Assembly (NCBI GenBank): GCA_002205965.3
Contig: NADL03000649.1
Coordinates: 682,001 to 746,000 of the forward strand
Length of the DNA stretch: 64,000 bases
Origin: Kappaphycus alvarezii
Lineage: Eukaryota > Rhodophyta > Florideophyceae > Gigartinales > Solieriaceae
Direction: 5' to 3'
Shown: piece by piece, positions 18,545-30,100 of the stretch
How positions within the stretch are numbered: the first letter of the stretch is position 1
Layout: each line of letters opens with the position of its first letter
Made by a program: the position numbers and the translations under genes
The notes under the pieces: generated by a model
Seen by the model: only the letters and a program-made list of their open reading frames with translations
The model's database searches: none
Told to the model about the DNA's origin: nothing

Positions 18545-19585
18545 CGGGGCGCCCATACGCAGTCGACATTGGCCCCTTTGACCCATGCCTGCTTGCAGCC
18601 AAACCATCCAACCTCCAAACATTCCTAAATGGTGTGCAGCAGGAGGCACAGGCAAGGGTCCACTGGCGCTACGACTCGTGGGAGACACACTCCAACCCGG
18701 CTCAGCACAGCACCGAAGAAGTTCGACATCGAATTCGTGGCCTGGCGTTCCGGAACAGCCCCGCCGCCGCATTTCTCATCGCCCATCCCACAACCGCTAT
18801 GGTGGTGTCCTCGGCCCACTGGCAGACCATGATCCGCCGGCACCTCGGCCTTCCCGTATATGACGACTCTCGCCCTCTCACCTGCGCCCACTGTAACCAA
18901 ACTATGGACGCACTCGTGGATCACGCGGCGGACCTCTGCCCAGCCGGCTTCGACCGCCCGCATCGCCAAAACTCGCTACGCAACATGTCCGCCTACCACG
19001 TTGCTCGCGCTGCGGGCCTTGATTGCCAATACGAGGTCCCGCTTCTTGTCCCGGGAACGGATATCCGTCCTGAGGACATTCTCATACAACCCCGCCCCTG
19101 CCTACTGGCCAACAGGTCCGCCCCATAGCCTGCGACCTTACCGTTGTCTCTCCGTTCAAACAAGGCGCGCGCACAAGGGCCAAACAAATGGCCGGCGGCG
19201 CCGCCGACATTGCCCACCGAGACAAAGTCAAAGTTTTGGAGCGCAAACTGGTACGCCGGATCCCGCCCACTTCGCACAACACCCTCCAGGAACTGAACTT
19301 CAAGTTTCAGCCCCTGGCTTTCGATTCCTTGGGTGCCCCATCCCTCGCCTCTATTCTGTTCCTCGAAGACTTCATCCCGCGCATCGCAGAGAAGTTTACC
19401 ACAGGAGTGATCCGCAGACGTATTTATCAGCGCATAAGTTACACAATGTGGTCTTCTGTTGCAATGGCGATTCTATCGCGAGCTCCACTGCACGTGCCTG
19501 ACGTGGAACATCCGGTTAGTTCTTAGCCGTATAGTCAGACCTGCAGTGTACACGATCGAAACCCAATGAAGTAAAGTTTCTCCGC
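18545..19585 (+). pseudogene. Best-preserved LINE C-terminal region (zinc finger plus endonuclease-like domain)
   Basis: One plus frame (18511-19128) and a second (19188-19526), separated by a frameshift near 19115, cover the C-terminal third of the LINE protein. It has the VQQEAQARVHWRYDSWE segment; a zinc motif C-x2-C-x7-H-x4-C (CAHC...HAADLC); RPHRQNSLRN; a GTDIRPEDIL motif; then IACDLTVVSPFK; a VLERKLVRR basic helix; FQPLAFDSLGAP; and an ending HPVSS just before TAG at 19525. The CCHC followed by (R)P-x-D ... D layout is that of restriction-like endonuclease LINEs (R2/CRE-type). A 60-bp 3' UTR without poly(A) follows. Confidence 0.88.
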
Positions 19586-19589
19586 TGTG

Positions 19590-19890
19590 TTGATCCGTGC
19601 TGGGGAGGCTGCCCATCCGTCGTCTTGCCAGAACGTCTTGGCCCAGACCTCGTGCTGCACCCTATTTAGTTGAGTTTGGAATCAATATCTAGGGGAAAAT
19701 GTGGGGTGATTTAATATTTAAAAGATGTGGTCGGTTGTGGCCCGGAATATCCTACAGGTGCCTATCCCAATAACCATCCTCGAAGGCTGGCACCCAGATG
19801 CGAACGCAGTGCTAACCGATGTCGCGCGGAACGTGGCCGTTCGAGCGATGGAGACCTATGGGAAGGCTAGAGCGGTGCTTATTGTAACAA
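19590..19890 (+). pseudogene. LINE scraps: minus HxW segment and plus second-lineage C-terminus
   Basis: About 19590-19670 on the minus strand encodes a remnant of the LINE segment before the zinc motif. From 19725 the plus frame reads VPITILEGWHPDANAVLTDV, which matches LPLSTLGGWHPSARDFANRV in the copy at 36382-37095, so it belongs to the second LINE lineage. A dispersed 36-bp repeat precedes it at 19707. Confidence 0.6.
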
Positions 19891-20689
19891 TGGCTCTGTT
19901 ACACCAATGTGTAATAGAGACTTGTTTGCTGTCGCTATTTCAGTTCTCTAGTACATACACAGTGGTGTAACAGAGAAACTGTACCGTCTTGAATGATTTT
20001 AGAAATTTGAATTTCTTTCAATGTTTTTATTTGACGTGGAGCCCCACGTCATCGTTTTATTTACGTAGTCATATTCAAGATAGTACAATTCTATAGCTAC
20101 ACCTCTACTTTCTAGTAAGTTCTACTGAGCTAACAATCTATAGAATTTCTAGAGTAGAGCTACCGTACTGTCTATAAAAAGGGGGGCTCATCTGGATTCT
20201 TGTGGGAATCCAGGTACACTCCGAACACCCTTTTCCCCCAACTTTCTGAAACCCTTTACCATCGCCTCTACTGTTCCTTTAGCAGCGCCCCGGCTGCTTC
20301 CCTCTTTGTTTCACTTATACTGAACGCATTAAAATTATTTCTTACCCAAAGGCACGCTGCCGCGGCTTTTATGTCTAACGCGGCACGCCTGCTCGCTGGC
20401 GCCGGGCCGGCCTTGTAAGAAATGTTATTTAGTGTTATCCAGTGCCGACCTGTCCCGTACATCGCGCTCCCAGCGGCATGGAGAAATAAGTTTAATGCAT
20501 TCAGCGTAGATACAACCGACTACATCTTCCATATTAAAAGAATCCAAAAATTCCCGACCATATCTAGTTTCATTCAGTAGGGGTCCAGTACTGAATGAAA
20601 GCTGATGGTTGCACTACAGACACGCATTTTCATTTGATTCCTTGATGCTGTTAACTAACAGTAGGGGTGCCGCGTTGCCTTCTCTGGTC
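19891..20689. other. Non-coding stretch with TATA box and inverted repeats
   Basis: There is a small inverted repeat GTAACA...TGTTAC near 19888, related bases again near 19965, and a clear TATA box (CTATAAAAAGG) near 20172. The layout would suit a degraded solo LTR, but no TG...CA ends with a matching target duplication could be identified. A short frame at 20200-20418 ends in an HAAAAFMSNAARLLAG segment faintly like the second-lineage LINE C-terminus. Confidence 0.35.
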
Positions 20690-20822
20690 ATCCGTCACTC
20701 AAGCTATCATGTCACGAGCCCCGATGCGCATGGACGACGAGGTACATCCATTTAGATCTTAGCCGTATAGTTAGGACGTGCACAGTCCCCAGTAGATACT
20801 GAATGCATTAAACTTCTTTTCA
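20690..20822 (+). mobile_element. LINE 3' end (family 2), plus orientation
   Basis: The last LINE codons ending at TAG, then the full family-2 3' UTR ending in CTGAATGCATTAAACTTCTT. It is the cleanest plus-oriented example of this terminus in the window and shows that the UTR is only about 60 bp and lacks a poly(A) tail. Confidence 0.75.
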
Positions 20823-21245
20823 ACCCGGTATAAGTACTAGGGTCTAGCGGTAATACTATTTTGGAACTTTAATTGGAAAATTATGGGTGAATTTGAAAAG
20901 GGGGGTTGAAAGTGGCTTTGATCTGCAACTTCGAACAAGCCACGTGGTCACGGTTGCATCGGATGACTGTAAGCACCTTTTATGATGTCCACGTAGGCAG
21001 TTTACAGTTCGACACCCTACACTCGCTGCAGCGGCCGCATGTGCTTTCTGATGTCCACGTAAAAGTCGTACAGCTTGCGCAAGGGAATTGGGTCACGATC
21101 AAGACCGGTTCAACAGGGCTCTATAATCGCCAACTTGAAAACCTCTAGCGCAACTACTCGTTCCTCAAGTCTTCACTTGTTCTCATCCCTCGAACCAGCT
21201 CCGGACGGATCTGTCTAGATAGACCATTACACTTACACACTAACC
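20823..21245. other. No gene recognised
   Basis: A frame at 20906-21148 has no recognisable similarity. The stretch probably contains the leader or flank of the gag-like remnant that starts at 21246. Confidence 0.4.
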
Positions 21246-22440
21246 ATGTACCATGCCATCTCCTCTGAATCCTCGCAGTCCGACGCTTCTCGCCTCCATA
21301 CACTCGAGAATAAGGTCACAGGCATCGAAATGCAGCTCTCATAGATCGTCAACTTGCTCCAAGCTTCCGCTGAACCGTCAAAACCTCTTGCCAAAGAGCT
21401 TACCGCCGCCGCCGCTTCAGATCCGCCGGCACCTGATCCTTAAGTCAAGCCCTCAACTGCCGTCGAGGCTTAAAAGACGGGCTTTCTACATTTCACGCTG
21501 CCGTCGCCCTCGGCTATCGCCGTCGCTGACACACTCGCTACTAGCCAAGAGTACGCTGAGGTCGGCAAGCTCAACAAGTTCCAGCGTCTAAGCTCCGTCG
21601 CTCCATTCCCTGCCAAGAGGTTAATTCCGTAACCAGAAAGGCTCTTCGGTCGCATCAAGTCCGCTGACGTCCGTGACGGTTGGGAAGATGAAGTACTCTG
21701 GAACGTGTGGCACAACTGTGAGACAGCCATCGTTTGCGCTCACCGGGTCATCGAAGCCCTCCATGACAAGGATATTTCGGCCGCTGCGGAGTTCTTCTCT
21801 GTTCCCCACCGCTACCTGTAGGCCTCTTACAGCCGCTTTCTGGAACGTAACGACTCCTGTACCTACTCTATCGAATCTTTGAAGTCCGAAGCGATCCTGC
21901 TTCAGCGCTATCTTCGCGAGGACGATTACCCATACTCCTCTGAGCTCTGTAGATCCACCAAGGCCAAGTTCGCTGAATTGCGCTCCCAAGCATACGCAAA
22001 GGAGTTCAACAAAGAGGCTGTTTAAGGTTCTTGATTTCGCAAGAATCAGTCTGGAAAAGGTTCCAAGGACTCTAGATCCGACTAAAGCCGTTGCCGCCGC
22101 GAATCTTTATTTCTGTATCTATTTCCCACGTTCTCTGGCGCAATACCCAGCGTGCCGCTCCCTTCTGGTCTGAAACCCTCGGCGCCTCGAAATTCCTCTT
22201 CCACGCATAACAGTTTGGGGTCTACGAAAAACCCATCACAACCTCCACTTTACGCGCCAAGTTCAAACTCCCTCAAGTTCCCATCGATGCCCGAGAACGG
22301 GAATTCTTAGACTCAACAATATCGGATGAGCTCCACCGGCGCAGCTACGAAGAAATTTCGGAGTTTAGTGCCCATTCTTTACACCAGAAGGGTTTCCCTA
22401 TCTCCTACGCGGGGGTGCAACAAAGGGAGGTCCTTAGACC
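21246..22440 (+). pseudogene. Gag-like retroelement remnant with in-frame stops (possibly DIRS-like)
   Basis: From ATG 21246 a single frame runs about 780 bp without a frameshift but with at least six stop codons, mostly TAG or TAA. The product would begin with a coiled-coil-like segment (LHTLENKVTGIEMQL), then an alpha-helical region with DGWEDEVLWNVWHNCE and EAILLQRYLREDDYPY. Further on (from about 22160) another stretch reads FWSETLGASKFLF, then FGVYEKPIT and a charged region, similar to the entry into the RT of DIRS-type elements. No tyrosine recombinase or RT catalytic motif is visible. The assignment to DIRS is inferred from two short resemblances. Confidence 0.4.
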
Positions 22441-22622
22441 GGCGTTAAACGCGAAAGGGTAAGTCTGTTCAGCGTGATAGGAGAAGCAGGGATCTGCACA
22501 ACGCGCGGTGGGCGTGGAGCGGTGAGATCTAACACTGATCCGCTTATAGGAGGTGAGTCTCCAGATGTTTGGTCGCCCAGGATGGCGTCCAAAATGGAGC
22601 CGGTGGTCGGCGCATTGCGTCG

Positions 22623-24391
22623 TTAAGCAGGAGCCTGCGTAGGATCCTTGGAGGATAGCTCCTTACCATGTCGTAAAGCGGCGGGTAAGCGGGAAAAGAT
22701 ACGAGGGCAGTCTGTCCGCAGCGAATGGGAGGCGTCTCCGTTAGGTGTGTGGGAAGCTGGTAGATCAGCAAGTCCACGAGAGGTGAGGGACCCTAGGCGG
22801 GTCCAGCGTCCAATTCGAACGGAGTGGTCCGGGCTCACTGTAGTAGGAGTCGGGGATTTTTCCCTGTACTGTAGGGCCGGCTTTCCATTTGTAACTTTTT
22901 GATTACTTCGCACAGGTGACTGCACAGGTTGGGATGATGACGTCACGGGGGTTTCACGTGGGGGTTCAGTGCGTGGAGGGGGAGCCCAGACTACTCGATC
23001 ATGGGACAGCCGTTCTTGTTCACCATTTCCCAGGTCAACAATGACAGTTGCAGGGGAGGTGTTGATCACCTTAGAGGGTCCCTCGGCGATAGGGGCCAAT
23101 TTGTGATTGGGATCATCTTTGGAGTAATGTTCCTTTCTCGCGAATACGTTCTCGTCCACAAAAATGTCTTGCCGTCCGCGGCTTAAGCGGGTATCGAAAT
23201 TGCGTTTGTATCGCGCTTGGATTTTGGTGAGTTCACCTTTGGCAGTGCTCATGAGAGCGCGCAACCAAGCGGTCCACTTGGCATGATACTCTGAAGGGGA
23301 TGTCCCCGGTTCAATAGCAGGTTACTGCTTGAGGGACAAAGGTTGCGTGTTGTACGCGAATGTCAGGGCATCCGAGAACACGTCCCAGTCTCGCGGATGA
23401 TCCGCTACGTAGTGACGTAGAGCTGATAGGATAGTCCTATTAAACCTTTCAACTTGACCATTCGCTTGAGGGTGGTACGTTGTCTTGAATATATTTTCTA
23501 TACCCAAAATGCGGCAAATATCTTGAAATATCCTCGCATTGAATTGAGTTCCGTTGTCGGAAAGCAATTGTAATGGCGGTCCATACACGAATACCCAATA
23601 ACGAGTGAATGCTTTGCCAATGGTGGCTGCAGTAATCCGCTTAAGTGGTACTGTGTGCACCAGATTTGAGAAACGGTCGGTAATGACTGAAGGATAGCGA
23701 TTTCCTCGCGGCGTGAGGATGAGCTCTCCTAAAATGTCAATGGAGAAAAACTCCAGCTGAGCATTTGCAGGGAATAAATGCATCTTCTTTGCGTTTCTGA
23801 GCAGCTTCACGCGTTTCTTAGCGCACTTGACGCAGAATTTGACTGTAATGTAGCAGTCTGGTGCCATAGAAGGCCAGCAGAATTATCTACGTAGTCCAGC
23901 GTACATACGCTTTTCTCCCGGATGTTCGGATAATTTGGCGTAATGCGCCAGATGCACCATACGCGCACGTAGTGATTCCGGCACTACAATCTGAGTATTT
24001 TCCTCTACGATGCGAAATAGTTATCCCGTTTCATCAAAGTCGAAAGGCAGGACTTCCCCCCGTTAAGACGTGAGCGGATAGTGCCGCAGATTTTGTCAGA
24101 AAACTGAGCGGTGAGGAGTTCCTCTCGGGTGATAGCACGCAATAAGTGCTCTTCGTCGGGCGGAGGGTCCGCGATTAACAACTGATAGAAGTAGTCGTAG
24201 TCTTCGTGCAGGAAGTCTGCGTATTCTTCGAAAGCGCATGCGTAGCAAGGGTCGGTGAAATCCAAGGTCAGGCAAGGGATTTCTTCATCAATCTCGAGAG
24301 GGGATTCCCCCAAGGTTTCTAGGCGGGACAGTGCATCCGCTTGGGCGTTCAATTTGCCTTTTGTGGAGACAATGTTTAAGTCGTATTTCAA
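22623..24391 (-). pseudogene. Gypsy integrase
   Basis: 24005-24391 reads the end of RNase H (LNAQADALSRLE) and the linker. 23322-23867 is the integrase core: D in FFSIDILGE, D in LLSDNGTQF, and E in YHPQANGQVERFNRT, so the D,D,E triad is intact. A stop after LSLKQ separates it from 22623-23264, the C-terminal part with HKLAPIAEGPSKVI (GPF/Y-type module). The zinc-binding N-terminus is disrupted near 23880-24000. Confidence 0.88.
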
Positions 24392-26161
24392 AAATCAGAG
24401 CCGCCAGCCCGCCAGTCTGCCGCTTGGGTCATGGATTTCCATTAACCAGCACAAAGACGCTTGATCAGAGTGTACGGCAAACCATTCTAATTTCAGGTAA
24501 GGGCGGAGTATTCCCAGGGCCCAGACAACTGCTGAAAATTCCTTCTCAATGGTGGAGTAGTTTTTTTCAGGCGTCAAACTGCGAGACCAAAAAACAATAG
24601 GCTTACGTTGCCCGTTAGGGTGTTTGGAATAGGGAACACCCTACTCCACAATTTGATGAGTATGTATCAACAGAGTAAGGCAACCCATTGCGAGGGAGCG
24701 CAAGGATGGGCGGTGCCGTGATAATACTTATCAATTTGCGGAAAGCCGCGTCTTGATCCGCCGTCAGCGGCGAAAGCGTGGACGGTTGATCCTTCGTGAG
24801 AAGCTGATTTAAAGGAGCAGCAATGTGAGAGTAGCTCTCTACAAATCTTCGGTAGACATTCAAAAGACCGAGAAACGCACGGAGTTTCGTTTGAGTCCGC
24901 GGATGTTTCTCTTTTCGCAACGCAGCAGTTGTGGCTTGGTCCATTTCGAGAGTGCCTGAGCGCACTATGTGACCAAGGTACTTCACGGAGTCGGTAAACC
25001 AACTGCATTTCTGCAACTTGAAAGTCAATCCAGCATGTTGCATAGCTGTGAGGATAATCTCAACATGCGAGAATTGTTCTTCGATAGTCTTAGAATAGAT
25101 GATGACATTATCGAGGTAAACCAGGCAAGACTGCCATTTGAAACGTGAAAGCACGATATCAAGAGTACTTTGACACGTAGCAGGGGCGTTAGAGAGACCG
25201 AAAGGCATAAGCTTGTAGCGGTAGAGTCCAGCATGGCAGACGAATGACGTCTTATCTCTGTCTGCTTCGGCGACTGGCATTTGCCAATATCCCCAATTGA
25301 AGTCTAGAGTTGTAAAGACTGACGCCTCTACCAAGCTATCGATGTATTCATCCATACGCCGGAGAGGTAGGAGTCCTTCACCGTAATTGCGTTCAATAGT
25401 CGATAATCGACACAAAAAAGAAGTTGGCCATCTGGCTTTGGAATGAGAACAATGGACGACGCCCATTCCGTTTGTGCAGGCTCGATAACGCCTACCTTGA
25501 GCATGCCGTCTACTTCTGCTTTTTCGATTTCTCTTTGTCGAGGTCCGGCTCTGTACCGGGGAGATGAAAGGGGACGAGACCCAGGGATTAAATCAATGTG
25601 GTGTTCCACAGCATTAATCTCACCCAAACTTCCGTCGTACATCTACTTAAACTTGCGTAATAACGCTCTTAATCTGTCCTGATGTTCAGGTAAAAGATGG
25701 GACAGATCCAAATCATCAGCCGAAGGTGGCGTTGATTTTCCATCAGATAGTTCCGTCTTCTTGAGAGTAGAATTATCTACGGGTTGTGAATCATTTACAA
25801 TGCGGGAGTCCGCAGATATAGAAGACTCGAGTGGCGCAGTCGCCTCATCATCAGTGACAGGTTCACTTATGCCCAACACGTCACCTAACATCACGTGGCT
25901 TGGCACGACCACTGTAGGGTGCGGTAGTGCAAATGAGACTACTTGGTCTTCGTGAAGTCGAATTGGTCGAACGGTAAAATTAGCAACTAGAATGCGGAAA
26001 GGCCGCTTTGACTCAACTTGAGCAACGCCATTGGAGGCAACAAATCCAGAACGTGGGGAACGGTCAAATAGTTGTATGAAAATCATCCCGCTTCGGTCGG
26101 TGGCAACGGAGACCCAACCTTGTGATTCGGGCGGAAGGGTCGTGGAATGACCCACTCTCAC
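24390..26161 (-). pseudogene. Gypsy reverse transcriptase and RNase H
   Basis: Minus frames: 25643-26161 (spacer before RT, ending LLPEHQDRLRALLRKFK), 25328-25642 (PAQTEWASSIVLIPKPDG, FCVDYRLLNA), 24615-25466 (TTLDFNWGYWQMPV, LMPFGLSNAPAT, YLDNVIIYS, then FLGLLNVYRRFV) and 24395-24577 (RNase H: NYSTIEKEFSAVVWAL). The catalytic YLDD reads YLDN, which removes the second metal-binding aspartate. Two frame breaks separate the parts. Confidence 0.88.
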
Positions 26162-26173
26162 GCAAGGGGATAT

Positions 26174-26683
26174 TCAACCCCGTTGTTCAGGAGGTGGTGC
26201 ATGTTTCTGCATATCGATAGTGAGTCCTTTGGTTAGAGGTCTTCGGGTGATCGGAACTCGAGTTCCATCGTCGAGTTCGACTTCGCGACGACGAGGATAA
26301 ATACCTTCTACGAATCGATCGCAAAAATCGCATCCAAGAATCACAGCAGCGGCTAACCGCTCGCATACAATGAAGGTTACTTTCACAATACGACGGCCAA
26401 GCCGGACGATGAGTTCGACTTCTCCAGCTGTTTTCAGCATCTTGTTATTCGCATCTCTGATTTGAGGGAGGTCCGCTTTTTGCACTGTCGTGCGCGGCGG
26501 CAAATTAGCACGACGAATAAAACTGGGGCCTGCCCCGGTTTCCAGAACAGCTAATTTTCGAAAGAGCAAACTTGTCCGGTTGCCGATATCGGCGAATACC
26601 TTGAAATTTCTTTTCGCCATCACCATCACACATCGACGGCGATGGGGAGGCGTGTATCGCCTCACCATGACGATATAAAACAT
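26174..26683 (-). pseudogene. Gypsy retropepsin with altered active site
   Basis: A 169-codon minus frame shows the retropepsin fold signature: VLETGAGPSFI in place of the usual (L)DTGA, and later AAVILGCDFCDRFV in place of xxLGxDFL. The catalytic aspartate is replaced by glutamate, so the enzyme is probably dead. It lies between Gag and RT as expected. Confidence 0.8.
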
Positions 26684-26748
26684 TATGGTTCGTACGGATG
26701 TCCGTATTCTTCAAAGGTGCCTCCCTTCCGTAGAGGAAGGAACCCCGT

Positions 26749-29002
26749 TTAGTTTCCCGAGTCCGTTGGTGGACCCGATAAAATCGTTTGAGGGTGAACA
26801 TCGGTTTTCGATGGCGGCGGCGCGGCCGTTGCGGTTGACTCTGCCGTCTTTACATCTGCAGTCGGTATCGACTTGTCTAAACCAAACATGGCGCGTACAT
26901 TGTGATACGAGTTCGCGGGAACCCGCGCACGGTCCGCGTCGCTGAGCGCTTCATAGTTCTGCAACTCAGTGGGTAAATACTTGACCTTGAGACCACATTC
27001 CGGGGCGATGTGTCCCCTCTTGTAGCAATAGTGACAATTCGGTCGTTCTTTTCCTGGTTGTTGGGTTCTCCCATTTGCGTTGCCGACCCACCCTGGGCGG
27101 GCCCCTGTGTCATTCAAAAAGGGTACAGGTAGGGCCGATACTCGCCTGAGGTCGGCATACAGCGTCGGATCAGCAGATTCACTGCTCTCTTCGCCAAGTG
27201 TCGTCGGCAATTCCGAAGTGGGAACGGACGAGTCCACTTGCAATAGGTGAAATTCACCATTACCATGAGTAGGCGAATTCGCCGGATGAGACGGTATCGT
27301 CGTGGGGTACATGAAGAAGGCTCGGCCATCAAACCAGACATACGGGTTGAACCGCGAGGTGACCTAAGTAACTGCGGGTCGTGTTTAGAGGGTTTCCTCC
27401 CTTAATGAACGGATTGGCTGGCGCGTTGAGCGTCACCTTCATCCTGTGCGAAATGCACTGGCTGAGCAAAAGTCAATTGATGACGTGGGGTTGCTTCGCG
27501 ATATCGCGCAACGAGAGACCGAATGGTCGAATGTAGTTACTAAATGAACGTGGTCATTTTCTCCCACTCCTGGAGTACGTTCCGGCAGCGGTTTGCCGCG
27601 TTTGCAAGACGCGTGCCAAATGCATGTTCCGATTCTCCAGATTTATGGCGGGTTGCATGAAATTGTTCCACGGATTCCCGTAAAACACTAGTGCTAGCAA
27701 AGGTTGCAGCAAGCACTGCACTGCTTCCGGCCATGTGGACACACCACTTGCTGAGCGGCCACTCTTAAACTGAATTGCGGCTTCTGTGCTTAAAAAGTAC
27801 GGTACTGCAACGAGGGCTTAAGCCTCTGACATTGCGAGTGTGTTCGCTTCGTCAACAAACCTAGCTAGAAAGTCTACAACCATCACAGGATCACTCCCTG
27901 AGAAGACAACTTCTTTGAGGGTGACCTCCATCCTCTTGATGAGTGAGCCAATCTTGGCGGTACTCTTACGAGAACGGTATTGATCCGTATTATGCAATCG
28001 GTAAGTCCGATAACTGAGGAGCTCGTCGAAGAGCGGATTGGGTGGAGTAATCTCCTTGAGACCCGACTTACGGGACCCCTCCGAAAGCGAAACGCACGAG
28101 TGCGTTCAATCGGGGATACACGTGATCCAGCGGATTTCTGCTTCGGTTCGGACTCATCGCCAGAAGAGTCAGATGCTGAAGACGATTCCGAAGATTCATC
28201 AGTCGGTGAAAGGGGTGTGGAACGTTCCTTAGTGGTGCGTTTCGAACGCTGTTTGCGTTCCTTAGCCGAAGCGGAGGTACATCGCCGAAGACGGCGGTGT
28301 CGTTGAGTGGAAGGGCCAAACTATTCATCTGGATCTTGAGCCTCCTCTTGGTCCGCGATAAGTTGAGGTCGGTCCGTTCCTTCGATGCGGTCCATCCGCG
28401 TAGCCAAGCGCGACATGGCTGCATGTAAGACTTCAAATGTAGTAGAAGCCTGCCGTTCTTTTTCGCGAAGTGGAAGCTGTTCATCAGCTGTCTTGGTGTG
28501 GACACTGTGATCCTCGAGTAGACGATTAACATCGCTACGCAGGTCCCTCACGGATTCTGCTTTTGCTTCGATGTCGGTCATTAATTCCATGCGCATCTGG
28601 CGCTGTGCTGCAGCCAGTTGACTTTCAACTTCGACGAGACGTCGCGAAAAGCGTGCAACGTCCTCGCGTAAACTGTGGAGAATTGTCTCCTGTATCAAGG
28701 GATCTGCGGGCTTCCGCTGGAAAAGGGTGGCCAGACAGAAATGGTGCGGTTGATGTGGGCCTGACCACTGGGGGTGAAGACGAAATCGTCGGTGTGTTTG
28801 GGATTGCAGGTAACGGCGCGGGTGGTGGGATACCACTCAAAGTCGAAAACGACTCGACAGTGACTTGCTGAGCCGGAACCGGCTGAGAAATACCCACAGA
28901 GCGTGGTATCGGAGGTAACGCCGCTGTCAGCACAACAGATGGTTGGCCGGGTGCTCCAAAATGGAGCCCTGGATGGGCATCATCCGATGCAGGAATCTGC
29001 AA
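26749..29002 (-). pseudogene. Gypsy Gag, broken into several frames
   Basis: The first frame starts at 29002 with a Pro/Ser-rich segment. After a shift, 28321-28836 is coiled-coil-like (LREDVARFSRRLVEVESQLA). A short piece at 27540-27734 (LRESVEQFHATRHKSGESEH) fits the capsid C-terminus. 26749-27312 carries the zinc knuckle CHYCYKRGHIAPEC (CX2CX4HX4C). At least three frameshifts or stops interrupt it. Confidence 0.75.
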
Positions 29003-30100
29003 AGAAGGAGAGGGGATGGGGTCAGCAGGCGCCGAGGGGCCTACTAAAGGGGGCGCTGCGAAACAGCTTGGGTTGTTGTTGGTGTTGGTTGACTCGGACG
29101 GAAGGCGTCACGAATCTCCTCGCTCGCCTGAGCATTTCGAGAGCGGGAACCCGCTGAGCTCCTCGAACGAGATAGAACTGTGGTTGGTTTGGAGAAAAAG
29201 GCTCCAATGATGCAAAAAAAACCAGAAACCAGAAACAGGAAAACAGAAAAACCTTACAAGAGAAAGAAGGGGCAACAATGCTTATACAAGCCAGTGGGAT
29301 ATGAGAAAACACGCAAGAGGAAGCGTATTTTTACGCTGGGATACAAACGATAGTGGTCTTCTAGGTCGGGAGACCACTTGTGGTACAATGCCTACACGCG
29401 GATATCCGCTATCGTTGTGAAGGGATTGGTACCCGGCGTTCGGGACCGCTTTCTTGATAGAGCAGTGTGGTTTCCACAAGAAAAATGGAAAAGGGGAGAA
29501 GGGGAAGGTAGAGACTTGGAGAGGACCTCGTTGTGGAGAAAATCCGTCAGATGCGCGTTTATGCGGTTGTCCGCCGCAGAGTAGGATAGTAGTTAGCAAG
29601 GCGGGTATCTGCTACAAAGGATCCCAGCCTCGGACGCGATAGGGACGAGGGTAGGGGTGTAGTAGATCCAAAGCACTTGCCTCCCTTTACTGTAGGGTCG
29701 CGGTAGAGTAGGTAGACTAAGTAGTGATGTGCTACCCTAACAGAAAAAGTAGAAAAACGAATAAAACTATCTAGATAGAGTTGTCCGGCCGGTGATTGGC
29801 GGTTCTGAAGGCACAATCCAAAAATAGGATCGGATGCATGCAGGCAGGGGTGCACTAAGGACAGCTGTCGTTCCAACATAGAGGTCCAACTTGAGTGGAC
29901 TGATTTCACAGGTAAATACAGTGGGATATAGCCACGGTGTAACCATACTCAAATAAACAGACGAAGTTGTGGAGACTCACTGTCAGCGCGCGTATGCGGT
30001 ACCTTGTGGCACTACACCCTGATTCATCATACTGCCCTAGCGCCGAATCATTCATACTGGTTTCATTCACTGATGAGTGATGTATCTCAGCAATACGACC
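29003..30100. other. No gene recognised; possible Gypsy leader/LTR
   Basis: Sequence upstream (on the minus strand) of the Gypsy gag. It is mixed in composition, with a purine-rich stretch (29200-29275) and a small inverted repeat around a GTGGTCTTC...GGGAGACCAC core near 29352-29376. Open frames here show no recognisable motif. Confidence 0.4.

Larger units (their letters stand above)
22540..29002 (-). mobile_element. Ty3/Gypsy LTR retrotransposon, decayed
   Basis: Reading on the minus strand: Gag (29002 to 26749) with a zinc knuckle, retropepsin (26683-26174), spacer, RT (25642-24615), RNase H (24600-24390), integrase (24391-22623). The domain order gag-PR-RT-RH-IN defines Gypsy. Several frameshifts and stops separate the pieces, and key PR and RT residues are changed. 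I found no matching LTR pair: the left end abuts the gag-like remnant near 22440-22540, and 29003-29960 may hold leader or LTR. Confidence 0.9.

Noticed and set aside
19887..20465. Solo LTR
   Set aside because: A TATA box and inverted repeats are present, but no TG...CA boundaries with a target duplication could be matched.
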